Shown here: piece after piece, positions 7,344 through 15,752 of the stretch
Layout of the letters: every line of letters begins with the position of its first letter
Position numbering within the stretch: the first letter of the stretch is position 1
Source of the DNA: an uncultured Chlorobiaceae bacterium
GTDB taxonomy: Bacteria; Bacteroidota; Chlorobiia; Chlorobiales; Chlorobiaceae
Assembly (NCBI GenBank): GCA_903915955.1
Contig: CAIWUU010000078.1
Span: forward strand, 1 to 35,721
Length of the DNA stretch: 35,721 bases
Reading direction: 5' to 3'
Notes under the pieces: generated by a model
What the model was told of the DNA's origin: nothing
The model's input: only the letters and a program-made list of their open reading frames with translations
Databases searched by the model: none
Made by a program: the position numbers and the translations under genes

Positions 7344-7516
7344 TTGAGCCAGGGGTAAATAAACATCCCCGCAACAGAGTTTCAGGAAATTTAACCTCAA
7401 CGCAAATAAAATCAGAGGAGATGCGTATATTCAGTTCGTCTAATAAGTTGCGTTGCTTATTTTGATATAATCTGTGACGATGTCTTTCTGATGTAATCAA
7501 TATAACCTTTCCTTTT

Positions 7517-7786
7517 ATGGCACAAGAAGAGAGCATACAAAAGCCTCAAACATCAATAACCCTTTCGGAACTTCCAGCGGGAGCTAAAGTGCTGATCCCG
7601 ATTATTGGCATTCCTGTGGCTCTTCATGCCTTGACCGGGGCTGCAGTTGGCGCATTGACCTTTGCAGTTGGCGCATTGACCTTCGCAGTCGGAGCCTTGT
7701 TCGTTGGGCACAATAAAGGAAAAATGCCTAAATCTCCTGAGCAATCATCGCCCAAAAGCACTGTTGAATCTGAAACAACTGCATGA
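7517..7786 (+). CDS. Small membrane protein with Gly/Ala heptad repeats
   Basis: I do not recognise this 89-residue protein. It has a polar N-terminus, then one long hydrophobic stretch (about residues 24-64) with a GALTFAV unit repeated twice and a third partial copy, GALFVGH, resembling a glycine-zipper membrane hairpin. A hydrophilic Ser/Pro/Glu tail follows. The repeat is exact enough at DNA level to be a recent duplication. Its stop overlaps the start of the downstream Nudix gene by four bases (ATGA), so the two are translationally coupled. No clear Shine-Dalgarno sequence precedes the ATG; TATAAT at 7466-7471 could be a -10 element, but no matching -35 is seen. Confidence 0.65.
   Translation: MAQEESIQKPQTSITLSELPAGAKVLIPIIGIPVALHALTGAAVGALTFAVGALTFAVGALFVGHNKGKMPKSPEQSSPKSTVESETTA
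7643..7684 (+). repeat. Two tandem 21-bp repeats encoding GALTFAV
   Basis: Two adjacent 21-base copies at 7643-7663 and 7664-7684 differ only at the last base. A third, diverged partial copy follows. The repeats lie in the hydrophobic part of the small membrane protein and keep frame, so slippage would add or remove seven residues. Confidence 0.85.
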
Positions 7787-8196
7787 GGCACCAGGGCACC
7801 AGCATCATTTTTTTCAATAGCCTCCATCAGGTTTTGCTGGTACTCAGGGATGACATTCCATCAATCTCATGCCCGGGAATGTGGGATTTACCGGGTGGGC
7901 ATATTGAAGAGCTTGAGAGTGCCGAAGAGTGTATTGTGAGGGAGATGCTTGAAGAGATGGAAATCAACGTTGAGGGATGCAGGCTTTTCCGTATCTACGA
8001 ATTTTCAGACAGAAGAGAGTACATCTTTATGAAACCGGCAGATTTCGAACCTCACAACATTGTACTGCACGAAGGGCAGATGATCCGGTGGTTTTCCAAA
8101 GAAGAAGTCGCAAACACTGAACTTGCCTGCGGCTTCAACGAAGTTCTCGAAAACTACTTCGACAGCCTGCCAAAATATCAGCGGATCAAGTCATGA
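7783..8196 (+). CDS. Nudix hydrolase
   Basis: This 137-residue cytoplasmic protein contains a Nudix box at residues 39-61: G-x5-E-x7-RE-ML-EE-M-E-I. The Glu residues of REMLEE bind the divalent metals used to hydrolyse nucleoside diphosphates linked to another group. The one deviation from consensus is Glu60 in place of the final Gly. Substrates of such short Nudix proteins (damaged nucleotides, ADP-sugars, dinucleotide polyphosphates) cannot be predicted from sequence. It overlaps the upstream membrane protein gene by ATGA and ends 20 bases before the convergent trxB stop. Confidence 0.88.
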   Translation: MRHQGTSIIFFNSLHQVLLVLRDDIPSISCPGMWDLPGGHIEELESAEECIVREMLEEMEINVEGCRLFRIYEFSDRREYIFMKPADFEPHNIVLHEGQMIRWFSKEEVANTELACGFNEVLENYFDSLPKYQRIKS

Positions 8197-8215
8197 CACT
8201 ATTACCTGAATTCCT

Positions 8216-9151
8216 TTACCGTATGGATTCGAGGAAGCGCTCGGCATCAACTGCAGCCATACATCCCGTTCCAACAGCCGTCACTGCCTGGCGATAAGAG
8301 TTATCCTGAACATCTCCGCAGGCAAAAACTCCAGGCACATTGGTCTCTGTTGACGATTTTTTGGTTTTAATGTAGCCATAGTCATCAAGATCAAGCTGAT
8401 CCTTGAACAAACCAGAATTCGGCGCATGACCGATTCCAAGAAAAACACCATCGCAAGAGTGCTCGGAGAAAGCGCCCGTCACAACATTTTTCAATCTGAT
8501 GCCGGTTACCTTCTTGCCATCACCAAGAATCTCATCAACCACCTCGTTGATCATCATGCTGATTTTTGGAGTTTTTCTGGTGCGAAGGGTCATAATTTTC
8601 GATGCCCTGAACTCTTCACGACGGTGCACAATAACCACTTCAGAAGCGAATTTTGTTAAAAAAAGAGCCTCTTCCATTGCCGTATCGCCACCACCAACAA
8701 CAAAAACTTTGCAATCACGAAAGAAAAATCCGTCACAGGTTGCACAAGCAGAAACACCTTTACCACGATAACAATTTTCTGATTCGAGGCCAAGCCATTT
8801 GGCATTTGCTCCAGTTGCAACAATAAGGGTGTGGGTCAAAAATTCGCGACCATCCTCAAGCGAAAGACAGAATGGACTTCTTGAAAGATCAACATCAGTC
8901 ACACTGCCCCCGACAAACTCCGCTCCAAACTTTGCAGCCTGCTCACGCATCCTGGCCATCAGCTCAGGGCCACGGATTCCCTCCGGGAAACCCGGGAAAT
9001 TCTCTATCTCCGTTGTAATCATAAGCTGGCCACCCGGCTGGATACCATCAATCACAAGGGGAGCGATATTTGCCCTTCCTGAATATATGGCTGCGGTATA
9101 ACCAGCAGGACCAGTTCCCATGACAATAAGGTCGCGTACGTTTCTCTCCAT
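8216..9151 (-). CDS. trxB: Thioredoxin-disulfide reductase
   Basis: This 311-residue FAD enzyme passes electrons from NADPH to thioredoxin. It shows the FAD-binding GTGPAGYTAA (residues 12-21), the redox-active CATC (C136 and C139) followed by DG, the NADPH fold GGGDTAMEEA (153-162), the NADPH-phosphate motif HRREEFR (176-182) and the C-terminal FAD segment GVFACGDVQD. The length matches E. coli TrxB. A GTG at 9193 would add 14 residues, but the ATG at 9151 places the FAD motif where the family has it; neither start has a good Shine-Dalgarno site. The thioredoxin gene lies just upstream on the same strand, so substrate and reductase are made together. Confidence 0.95.
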   Translation of the reverse strand: MERNVRDLIVMGTGPAGYTAAIYSGRANIAPLVIDGIQPGGQLMITTEIENFPGFPEGIRGPELMARMREQAAKFGAEFVGGSVTDVDLSRSPFCLSLEDGREFLTHTLIVATGANAKWLGLESENCYRGKGVSACATCDGFFFRDCKVFVVGGGDTAMEEALFLTKFASEVVIVHRREEFRASKIMTLRTRKTPKISMMINEVVDEILGDGKKVTGIRLKNVVTGAFSEHSCDGVFLGIGHAPNSGLFKDQLDLDDYGYIKTKKSSTETNVPGVFACGDVQDNSYRQAVTAVGTGCMAAVDAERFLESIR

Positions 9152-9238
9152 GATGCTTTTGGGGGACGGGAATAAATGAAAAAAACCAGCCACCCATGAT
9201 TAGTTTCCGGGGTAGCTGGCATCGTTGCTCTCGCTTTA

Positions 9239-9568
9239 TCAGCCGATATGTTCGTCGAGTTTTTTCGCGATCATGTTCTTTGGCATAGCGCCAAGCATCT
9301 GATCAACAACCTGGCCATTTTTGAAAACAAGCAGGGAGGGTATGCTTCTTATACCATACTGCGCAGCAGTGTTGGGGTTCTCATCAACATTGAGCTTTGC
9401 AATAACGGCACGTCCTTCGTAATCGTTGGCAAGCTCTTCGATAACAGGGCCGAGCATCATACATGGACCACACCATGCGGCCCAGAAATCAACCAACGCG
9501 ACCTTATCTGAATCAAGTATCTCAGCCTTGAAACTCAGATCTGTGGCCACAAGATATTTTCCACTCAT
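9239..9568 (-). CDS. trxA: Thioredoxin
   Basis: This 109-residue protein has the thioredoxin fold with active site WCGPC (Cys33 and Cys36), the buried Asp in ALVDFWA, and the cis-Pro segment RSIPSLLVF. It reduces protein disulfides in the cytoplasm, for example in ribonucleotide reductase and, in autotrophs, in redox-controlled enzymes. The length matches E. coli thioredoxin 1 (109 with Met). It is followed at a short distance by trxB. The gene starts 100 bases after the dnaE stop and may have its own promoter. Confidence 0.95.
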   Translation of the reverse strand: MSGKYLVATDLSFKAEILDSDKVALVDFWAAWCGPCMMLGPVIEELANDYEGRAVIAKLNVDENPNTAAQYGIRSIPSLLVFKNGQVVDQMLGAMPKNMIAKKLDEHIG

Positions 9569-9668
9569 TATGTTTTATGTACCAGTTTAGAATTAACAGT
9601 TAGCGTTGGCATGTATATCACAGTCAATCACTACAGAAAGTAATAAAATTTTTCTTAAACAAAGCGGC

Positions 9669-12600
9669 CTATCCTGAAATACGCACATTGTCTGGCCCCA
9701 GAATCTCTTCAAGCTTTTCAATGGTAGCCTCATCCGGATCGACAGGGGTACTACGGGCAAAAAGAGTGATTGTTTCAATGTTATCTCCTGACTGGGCCTT
9801 TACCTCAAACTCAACGGGAGTCCCTCCCTTGCTGGAATCAAAGATCTTCCTGACATGTCCAAGTTTTTCAATCTGAGCAGGATCATCCGCATCAATGTTG
9901 AGAACAATTTTCTTGACCAGGTTATGTCTGACCTTCTTTATAGGTACGACCTCCCTGACAAGCAGTTTAAGCATACCACCACTTACCTCTCCCTCAGCAA
10001 CAAGCATCAGCACCTCTTCCGGCTTGATAAGATGGCCATACTGCTCATAGAGACTGGCAAAAACGGTAAAATCAGCCTTACCGGTAAAATCCTCAATGCA
10101 ACCGAAAAGCATCTGCTTTCCTTTCCGGTCCTGGTAGGGCTTCACCGACACAACCACACCGATCACCTTGTACTGCTTGGCCGCAACCACCTCTTTTGAG
10201 TCAAGCTGAAGCGTAGCAAAGGCCTGCCAGTCGCGACGGTAAGGTGATAGTGGATGTCGGCTCAGGTAAAAACCGACAAGTCTCTTTTCATGAAGAAGCT
10301 TTTCCGCTTCAGGCATCATCTCTGCGGAATCCATATCAGGATAGTGGGATTCCTCAACTCCGTCACCATCTTCTGCCGAAAAAAAGCCGCACTGCCCAAG
10401 CGTCACCGAGCGATTCTGCATCTGCCCGAACTTGATTGCCTTGTCAATATTGGCAACAAGCTTTGCGCGATGTCGGTCAATCTCGTCAAATGCCCCGGAG
10501 AGAATCAGGCATTCAAGCGCCTTGCGGTTCATCACCCGCAGGTCAACCGATGCCGCCAGATCAAAGAGATTGACAAAGTCACGTTTTCGCCGCATCCTTG
10601 AGGTAACAACCGCTCTTGCCGCACCACCAACCTGCTTGATGGCACTCAGCCCAACCCGAATGTATGAACGACCATCAGCATCCTCAACCGAAAAAAGCGC
10701 ATCACTTTTATTGATCGACGGAGGAAGCGTTGCTATACCAAAACTTTTCGCCTCATCAGTCAAATGCTTCATCCGTTCAATATCACCAATTTCACTGTTC
10801 AGGACGGCCGTTACAAACTCAATCGTGTAATGAGCCTTGAGGTAGCCCGTCCAATAGGCAAGCACACCGTAAGCCGCAGAATGGCTCTTGTTAAAACCAT
10901 ACCCGGCAAATTCGGCCATCAGCTCAAAAACCCTTGTTGCAAGCGTATCATGCACACCCTGATCAATAGCCCCCTTGACAAAATCGGCCTTGTACTTCTC
11001 CATGATTTCAGGCTTCTTTTTTCCCATTGCCTTGCGCAGATTATCCGCCTTGGCAAGAGAAAAGCCACCCATTACCTGTGAAATCTGCATCACCTGCTCC
11101 TGGTAAACAATAACACCATACGTCTCCTTCAGAATGCCCTCAAGCATCGGGTGCATATAATCTATCGCCTCCCGCCCATGCTTGCGGTCAACAAAGAGAT
11201 CCACCGCATTACGCCGCTCATCAATCCGCGCATTGAGAGCGCCCGGACGGTAGAGTGCGCTCATGGCTATGATATCGCCTATCTGGGTCGGCTGGAGGCG
11301 GGTCATGTAACTCTGCATACCGGAGGACTCAAACTGGAAAATACCGGCCATCTTGCCCTCCTGAAAAATCTTGAAGGTCTTGCGATCGGTCATTGGCACC
11401 TTTTCAAGCTCGATATCAAGATTGTGCCGTCGTTTGATCATCTTGAGCGTCTCATCAATGACCGCAAGCGTTTCAAGACCGAGATAGTCAATCTTCAGCA
11501 AACCAGAGGTTTCAATCCAGTTTTTGTCAAACTGGGTCACAACCTGCTTCTCCTCACTGCCATCAGAACTCTTTCCCCTGACATGTTCCGGTGCATCAAG
11601 ATCAATTTCATCGGCAAACTTTCGTACCTCAGTCTCAATCTTGTTGGAGACATAGAGCGGCACCTGCTCCTCAAGCGGACCGTCAGTAATCACCACTGCT
11701 CCAGCGTGCATGGAGACATTCCTGGCGCGCCCCTCAAGAGCACGGGCGGAGGCCATCAGCTCACGAAGTTCGGGAGTGCTTTCGGAAAACAGTTTCAGCT
11801 CTTTTGATTCGTTCAGCGCCTTTTCAAGGGTAATGCCAGGCTTGACTGGAACCAATTTTGCAAGTTTATCCACCAGATTGAGTGGAACCTCAAGCACCCG
11901 ACCAGCATCACGAATGGCTGCCTTGGCGCCAAATGTACCGATGGCAATAACCTTGGCAACACTTTCAGTACCATATTTTTCTACCGTATATTCAAGAACC
12001 TTCTGTTTGCCAACAGGGGTAAAATCAATATCGATATCAGGCATTGAAGAGCGCTCTGGATTTAAAAAGCGCTCGAAAAGCAGCTTGTACTTCAGGGGGT
12101 CAATCCTTGTAATACCGATAAGATAGGCAACAATACTGCCTGCCGCCGATCCGCGGCCAGGGCCAACCGAATAACCAAGACATCGTGATGCGGCAATAAG
12201 GTCACTGACAATAAGAAAGTAGGAGCTGAAGCCCATCTTTTCAATCACCCCGAGTTCCAGTTCGATTCTCGCTTTCACCTCATCAGGCGAAATACCGTCG
12301 GATTCAGCCTCAGTATACTTCTCCTTTGCTCCTTCCCATGTGAGATGGCGGAGATAGGCAAACTCATTATCAAATCCCTCAGGAAGAGGAAAATGCGGCA
12401 GAACAGGTTCTTTATCACCAAAACGGTAGGAGCACTTTTCAGCAATACACACCGTGTTCGTCAACTCCCGATGCTCATCACTGAAGAGACGATTCATCTC
12501 TTCAGAAGATTTCAGATAATGGTCACTCCCGGCAAGCGCAAGCAGATTCGGACTTGAAAGCTTCTCCTTGGTACGGTTTGCCACCATTGCCCTGTAGCAG

Positions 12601-13238
12601 CCAGCATCTTTTCGTTCGAGATAGTGAACATTATTGGTGGCAACCAGTTCAACGGAAAATTTTTCAGCCAGAGCAATGGTCTGCTGGTTGAGCTTTTCAT
12701 CAAACGGGGTATTATGACGCTGGAGCTCAAGATAGAAGTTATCACCAAAAAGCTCCTGATAATAGGCCGTGAATGTCTCAGCCTCCTCAATGGCGCCAGC
12801 AAGCAGCGCCCGTCCTATTCTCCCCGAAGAGTAACCCGAAAGACAGACAAGCCCGTCATGACAGGTTTCAAGCAGACGGCTCTCAATATGCGGCATACCA
12901 TTGACAAACCCATCTTTTGCGGCTCTCGACAAGAGAATACAAAGATTTTTATATCCTGTTTCATTCTGGACAAGAACCACCAGCGAAGGAGAAACAGGAA
13001 CACGCCGACCCTGGTGGGCATCAGCTTCAAGCAACAGAAGCTCACTCCCGATAATAAGCCGCACACCGGCATTTTTCGCCTCACTGAAAAGCTCAGGCAT
13101 ATTGAACATTGCGCAATAATCCGTAACAGCAATACTCTCCATACCAAACTTCAATGCTGCCGCAAACAACTCATGCGGAAAAATCGGACTGCTCTGCATC
13201 GAATAGTGCGTATGAGCGTGTAAATGTATAAAATCCAT
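9669..13238 (-). CDS. dnaE: DNA polymerase III alpha subunit
   Basis: This 1189-residue replicative polymerase has an N-terminal PHP domain (HLHAHTHYS near residue 5, AVTDY near 38). The catalytic palm carries PDIDIDF near residue 400 and LLKIDYLGLETL near residue 580, the three metal-binding aspartates. The thumb/finger region and tau-binding C-terminal OB domain follow (about 990-1070). It is close in length to E. coli DnaE (1160). Between PLYVSN and VTQFDK (about residues 530-570) there is a charged insertion of roughly 35 residues absent from E. coli DnaE. The PHP domain keeps the HxH but has Tyr after the TD where an active site usually has His. No ribosome-binding site is evident. Confidence 0.96.
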   Translation of the reverse strand: MDFIHLHAHTHYSMQSSPIFPHELFAAALKFGMESIAVTDYCAMFNMPELFSEAKNAGVRLIIGSELLLLEADAHQGRRVPVSPSLVVLVQNETGYKNLCILLSRAAKDGFVNGMPHIESRLLETCHDGLVCLSGYSSGRIGRALLAGAIEEAETFTAYYQELFGDNFYLELQRHNTPFDEKLNQQTIALAEKFSVELVATNNVHYLERKDAGCYRAMVANRTKEKLSSPNLLALAGSDHYLKSSEEMNRLFSDEHRELTNTVCIAEKCSYRFGDKEPVLPHFPLPEGFDNEFAYLRHLTWEGAKEKYTEAESDGISPDEVKARIELELGVIEKMGFSSYFLIVSDLIAASRCLGYSVGPGRGSAAGSIVAYLIGITRIDPLKYKLLFERFLNPERSSMPDIDIDFTPVGKQKVLEYTVEKYGTESVAKVIAIGTFGAKAAIRDAGRVLEVPLNLVDKLAKLVPVKPGITLEKALNESKELKLFSESTPELRELMASARALEGRARNVSMHAGAVVITDGPLEEQVPLYVSNKIETEVRKFADEIDLDAPEHVRGKSSDGSEEKQVVTQFDKNWIETSGLLKIDYLGLETLAVIDETLKMIKRRHNLDIELEKVPMTDRKTFKIFQEGKMAGIFQFESSGMQSYMTRLQPTQIGDIIAMSALYRPGALNARIDERRNAVDLFVDRKHGREAIDYMHPMLEGILKETYGVIVYQEQVMQISQVMGGFSLAKADNLRKAMGKKKPEIMEKYKADFVKGAIDQGVHDTLATRVFELMAEFAGYGFNKSHSAAYGVLAYWTGYLKAHYTIEFVTAVLNSEIGDIERMKHLTDEAKSFGIATLPPSINKSDALFSVEDADGRSYIRVGLSAIKQVGGAARAVVTSRMRRKRDFVNLFDLAASVDLRVMNRKALECLILSGAFDEIDRHRAKLVANIDKAIKFGQMQNRSVTLGQCGFFSAEDGDGVEESHYPDMDSAEMMPEAEKLLHEKRLVGFYLSRHPLSPYRRDWQAFATLQLDSKEVVAAKQYKVIGVVVSVKPYQDRKGKQMLFGCIEDFTGKADFTVFASLYEQYGHLIKPEEVLMLVAEGEVSGGMLKLLVREVVPIKKVRHNLVKKIVLNIDADDPAQIEKLGHVRKIFDSSKGGTPVEFEVKAQSGDNIETITLFARSTPVDPDEATIEKLEEILGPDNVRISG

Positions 13239-13460
13239 AATGATATAAAAAGGCCATCAATAGAAGAACTGGTGAAGATATGCCTCATCAACAAACAACG
13301 TGCCATCAACGGACAGGTCATTTGCAACCCAAAATAGCACATTTTCGGGGAGAAATGTATCGATAATGTTACCCCTCATTTATGGCTGTAAAGCTTTTTT
13401 GTATATTGCCTGAATAAGGATTCTCTCTCCACTCCACTTAATTTAAATGCCGTTAGAATT

Positions 13461-14669
13461 TTGGAGCAACATACCTACAATCAATGTCCGATCTGTGGCT
13501 ACCCTCTCACCATGGACAACGCGATATGTCCCCGGTGCGGAAACGATATTTTTGAAGATGTCTCTTCGCTTGACCAGCAATCACCTGAATCTCATCATCA
13601 TAACATAGAGGACAAAAAAGCTGAGTGGTACACACGCTGCCTCACAGAAAAGCTCAATGTCAGTACGCATGACCCTGCCACTCACCCTCTTTCAGAAAAA
13701 ACCGATCATCAGGATACTGTACGGCAATCATTCAACCGTACAGATGAACTTGAATACCTTCGAAAAATTGCAAAGGCGGAGCTGCTGCGCGACAGCACTA
13801 CACGAAAAAAATGGTGGAATACCCTGACCACTGACTGGAAAGATGTCGTTAAAGCAACCCTGAAAATTGTCCGTGATCCTTCTGATCAGGAGCTGCTTGC
13901 CTTTTTCGAAACAACACATCTCCGCTGCGACAACAGAAGAGTTCATGATCTGTTACCTGTCCGTCTCCTTGAAAAGCTGCAGCACCTCCGTTGCGATGAA
14001 TCGCCTGTTGAAGATCTCGAGCCATTGATGCATCTCAAAAAGCTGCAATACATTTACGCCTTCGACTGTGACTTTTCGTCGCTCGAACCGCTTCGAAACC
14101 TTACAAGTCTGAAACTTCTATGGATATCCAGCACTGAAATAAGCTCACTTGAGCCAATCAGTCAGCTTGTTAATCTTGAGGAGCTCTATTGTTCAGAAAC
14201 CATGATAACTGATCTCTCCCCTTTGAAAAATCTTGCAAAGCTTCAAAAGCTCAGTTGCTATAAGACAGGAATATCTTCCCTTGAACCAATCGCACACCTT
14301 GAAAATCTCATTGAGCTTGGCATAAACAATTCAGGCATCCGCGATCTGGCACCACTCGCAGGCGTCAAGAGTCTGGAGTATCTCCGATGCAACAAAACAG
14401 ATGTCAAAAGTATTGAGGGCCTGAAATCGCTCTCCGATCTGCGAGAATTGAGTATAGCAAATACACCTCTTGCATCCATTGATGCTCTGGAGGGGCTGAA
14501 TAACCTTGAGGAGCTGGATATTTCCAATACCCTCGTCACCTCCATAGGCCCAATCATGCATCTTGAGCAACTGGAAAAAATCGAACTTTCAACTGGCAGA
14601 GTTCCTGCTGAAGAGCTTGAACGCTTTATTGAGCTCCATCCTGACTGTGAAGTGGTACTTAAACCATAA
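13461..14669 (+). CDS. Zinc-ribbon and leucine-rich-repeat protein
   Basis: This 402-residue protein starts with a zinc ribbon (C9-x2-C12, C23-x2-C26), then a polar linker (about 30-95), an uncharacterised segment with KKWWNTL and DWKDVVKATLKI (about 110-150), and about ten leucine-rich repeats of 22 residues (about 165-385) of the internalin-like form LxxLxxLxxLxxLxxSxTxIxSL. No signal peptide or membrane helix is seen, so it is probably cytoplasmic. LRRs bind proteins or other ligands; no enzyme motif is present. The start is TTG; the next in-frame ATG (13512) would lose half of the zinc site. A metacaspase-like gene follows 161 bases downstream on the same strand, suggesting a sensor/effector pair (inference). 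Confidence 0.8.
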   Translation: MEQHTYNQCPICGYPLTMDNAICPRCGNDIFEDVSSLDQQSPESHHHNIEDKKAEWYTRCLTEKLNVSTHDPATHPLSEKTDHQDTVRQSFNRTDELEYLRKIAKAELLRDSTTRKKWWNTLTTDWKDVVKATLKIVRDPSDQELLAFFETTHLRCDNRRVHDLLPVRLLEKLQHLRCDESPVEDLEPLMHLKKLQYIYAFDCDFSSLEPLRNLTSLKLLWISSTEISSLEPISQLVNLEELYCSETMITDLSPLKNLAKLQKLSCYKTGISSLEPIAHLENLIELGINNSGIRDLAPLAGVKSLEYLRCNKTDVKSIEGLKSLSDLRELSIANTPLASIDALEGLNNLEELDISNTLVTSIGPIMHLEQLEKIELSTGRVPAEELERFIELHPDCEVVLKP

Positions 14670-14830
14670 CGACAAACCCCTTGATGCCGGATATTAACAT
14701 TTTGGTTTGAAGTACATATTTATTATCATTGAGTGAGTCTTTTTTCGCGTCAACCAACACCGCAGCAGCAAAAAAAAGGAATAAAATCTGCGGCTCTTTT
14801 TACCACATTATTAACAATGGAGTAGCGCTC

Positions 14831-15685
14831 ATGGCAAAAAAAGCTTTACTTGTTGGGGTTAATGATTATGCCCCTGTCGGTGCCGGTGGACCTGATCTGC
14901 GCGGATGCGTAAACGATGTCCGGGATATGGCGAACACTCTTTCTGTTCTTGGTATTGTACCATCGAGCCCGACAACAATGCGGATTCTGACTGATTCCCG
15001 GGCGATCAGGGCCAATATTATGGCTGGACTAAAGTGGCTGACTACCGGAGCAAAAGCCGGAGACGTACTGGTATTCTACTATTCCGGCCATGGCTCACAA
15101 ATGGTTGATGTTGATGGAGATGAACCGGATGGAAAGGATGAAACAATTTGTCCGCACGACTTTGCAACCGCTGGCATGATCAAGGATGACGATTTACGCA
15201 AGGCATTTGCCACTCTGCCTGCCGGGGTCAATCTTGATGTTATTCTCGACTCCTGCCATTCCGGGACCGGAACAAGAGAGTTAGCCGCCCTTGCATCTAC
15301 TGATGAGAAGGTGAGTGTCAATTATCGGTTCGTCGAACCACCCATCGACTGGGGCTTCTTCCTTGATGCAAATCCATCACTCCCTGTGCGCGGCATACTC
15401 AAGCCTAAAAAAGGAGAAAAAGACGTAAGCATTGCTGCAGGACTGAATCACGTCTTGTGGGCCGGATGCCGCGACAACCAGACCTCTGCCGAAACATCCA
15501 TTGGAGGCGTTTACAGAGGAGTATTCACCTATAACTTCTGCAAAGTTTTAAGAGGGGCTGGTGTAACAATCACACGAAAAAGACTCGACAGTCAGATATC
15601 AACAGATATCAAAGCTATGGGCTACGCCCAAGTACCCCAGCTTGAAGGTACGGTAGCGTCTGTTGCTGAAAAGGTATTTACTTAG
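14831..15685 (+). CDS. Metacaspase-like cysteine protease (peptidase C14)
   Basis: This 284-residue protein has the caspase p20 fold: an N-terminal strand KKALLVGVNDY, then YYSGHGSQ with catalytic His87, and VILDSCHSGTGT with catalytic Cys142. Asp-rich DVDGDEPDGKDE (93-104) next to the active site resembles the acidic part of metacaspases, which cleave after Arg or Lys and often need Ca2+. No signal peptide or extra domain is present, so it would act in the cytoplasm. I chose the ATG at 14831 because GGAG stands 9 bases upstream and the fold starts there; a longer TTG-started frame from 14729 adds 34 non-conserved residues. The protease may be the effector of the LRR protein just upstream; otherwise its substrate is unknown. 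Confidence 0.9.
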   Translation: MAKKALLVGVNDYAPVGAGGPDLRGCVNDVRDMANTLSVLGIVPSSPTTMRILTDSRAIRANIMAGLKWLTTGAKAGDVLVFYYSGHGSQMVDVDGDEPDGKDETICPHDFATAGMIKDDDLRKAFATLPAGVNLDVILDSCHSGTGTRELAALASTDEKVSVNYRFVEPPIDWGFFLDANPSLPVRGILKPKKGEKDVSIAAGLNHVLWAGCRDNQTSAETSIGGVYRGVFTYNFCKVLRGAGVTITRKRLDSQISTDIKAMGYAQVPQLEGTVASVAEKVFT

Positions 15686-15705
15686 CTGGTCATCAAACTG
15701 ATAGC

Positions 15706-15742
15706 GGCGTGTCGGTGTTGGTAGAGTAACTACCGACACGCC
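15706..15742. terminator. Strong hairpin between convergent metacaspase and pgi genes
   Basis: GGCGTGTCGGT at 15706-15716 pairs perfectly with ACCGACACGCC at 15732-15742 (11 bp). An alternative inner stem uses GTTGGTAG and CTACCGAC. It lies 20 bases after the metacaspase stop and 10 bases after the pgi stop on the other strand, so it can serve both. No long T run follows on the plus strand (TTCTC). Confidence 0.65.
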
Positions 15743-15752
15743 TTCTCAGGGT

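Noticed and set aside
7443-7471. Sigma-70 promoter before the small membrane protein gene
   Set aside because: TATAAT at 7466-7471 is perfect, but no acceptable -35 hexamer stands 16-18 bases upstream.
11151-11807. 218-codon plus-strand frame opposite dnaE, and similar long antisense frames
   Set aside because: They are shadows of a well-supported gene with no recognisable domain or ribosome-binding site.
13360-13380. Weak dyad around ATCGAT in the dnaE/LRR gap
   Set aside because: Arm matches are too few beyond the 6-base centre to support an operator.
14729-14830. N-terminal extension of the metacaspase from a TTG codon
   Set aside because: The extra 34 residues are not family-like, while ATG 14831 has a GGAG site and begins at the caspase fold.
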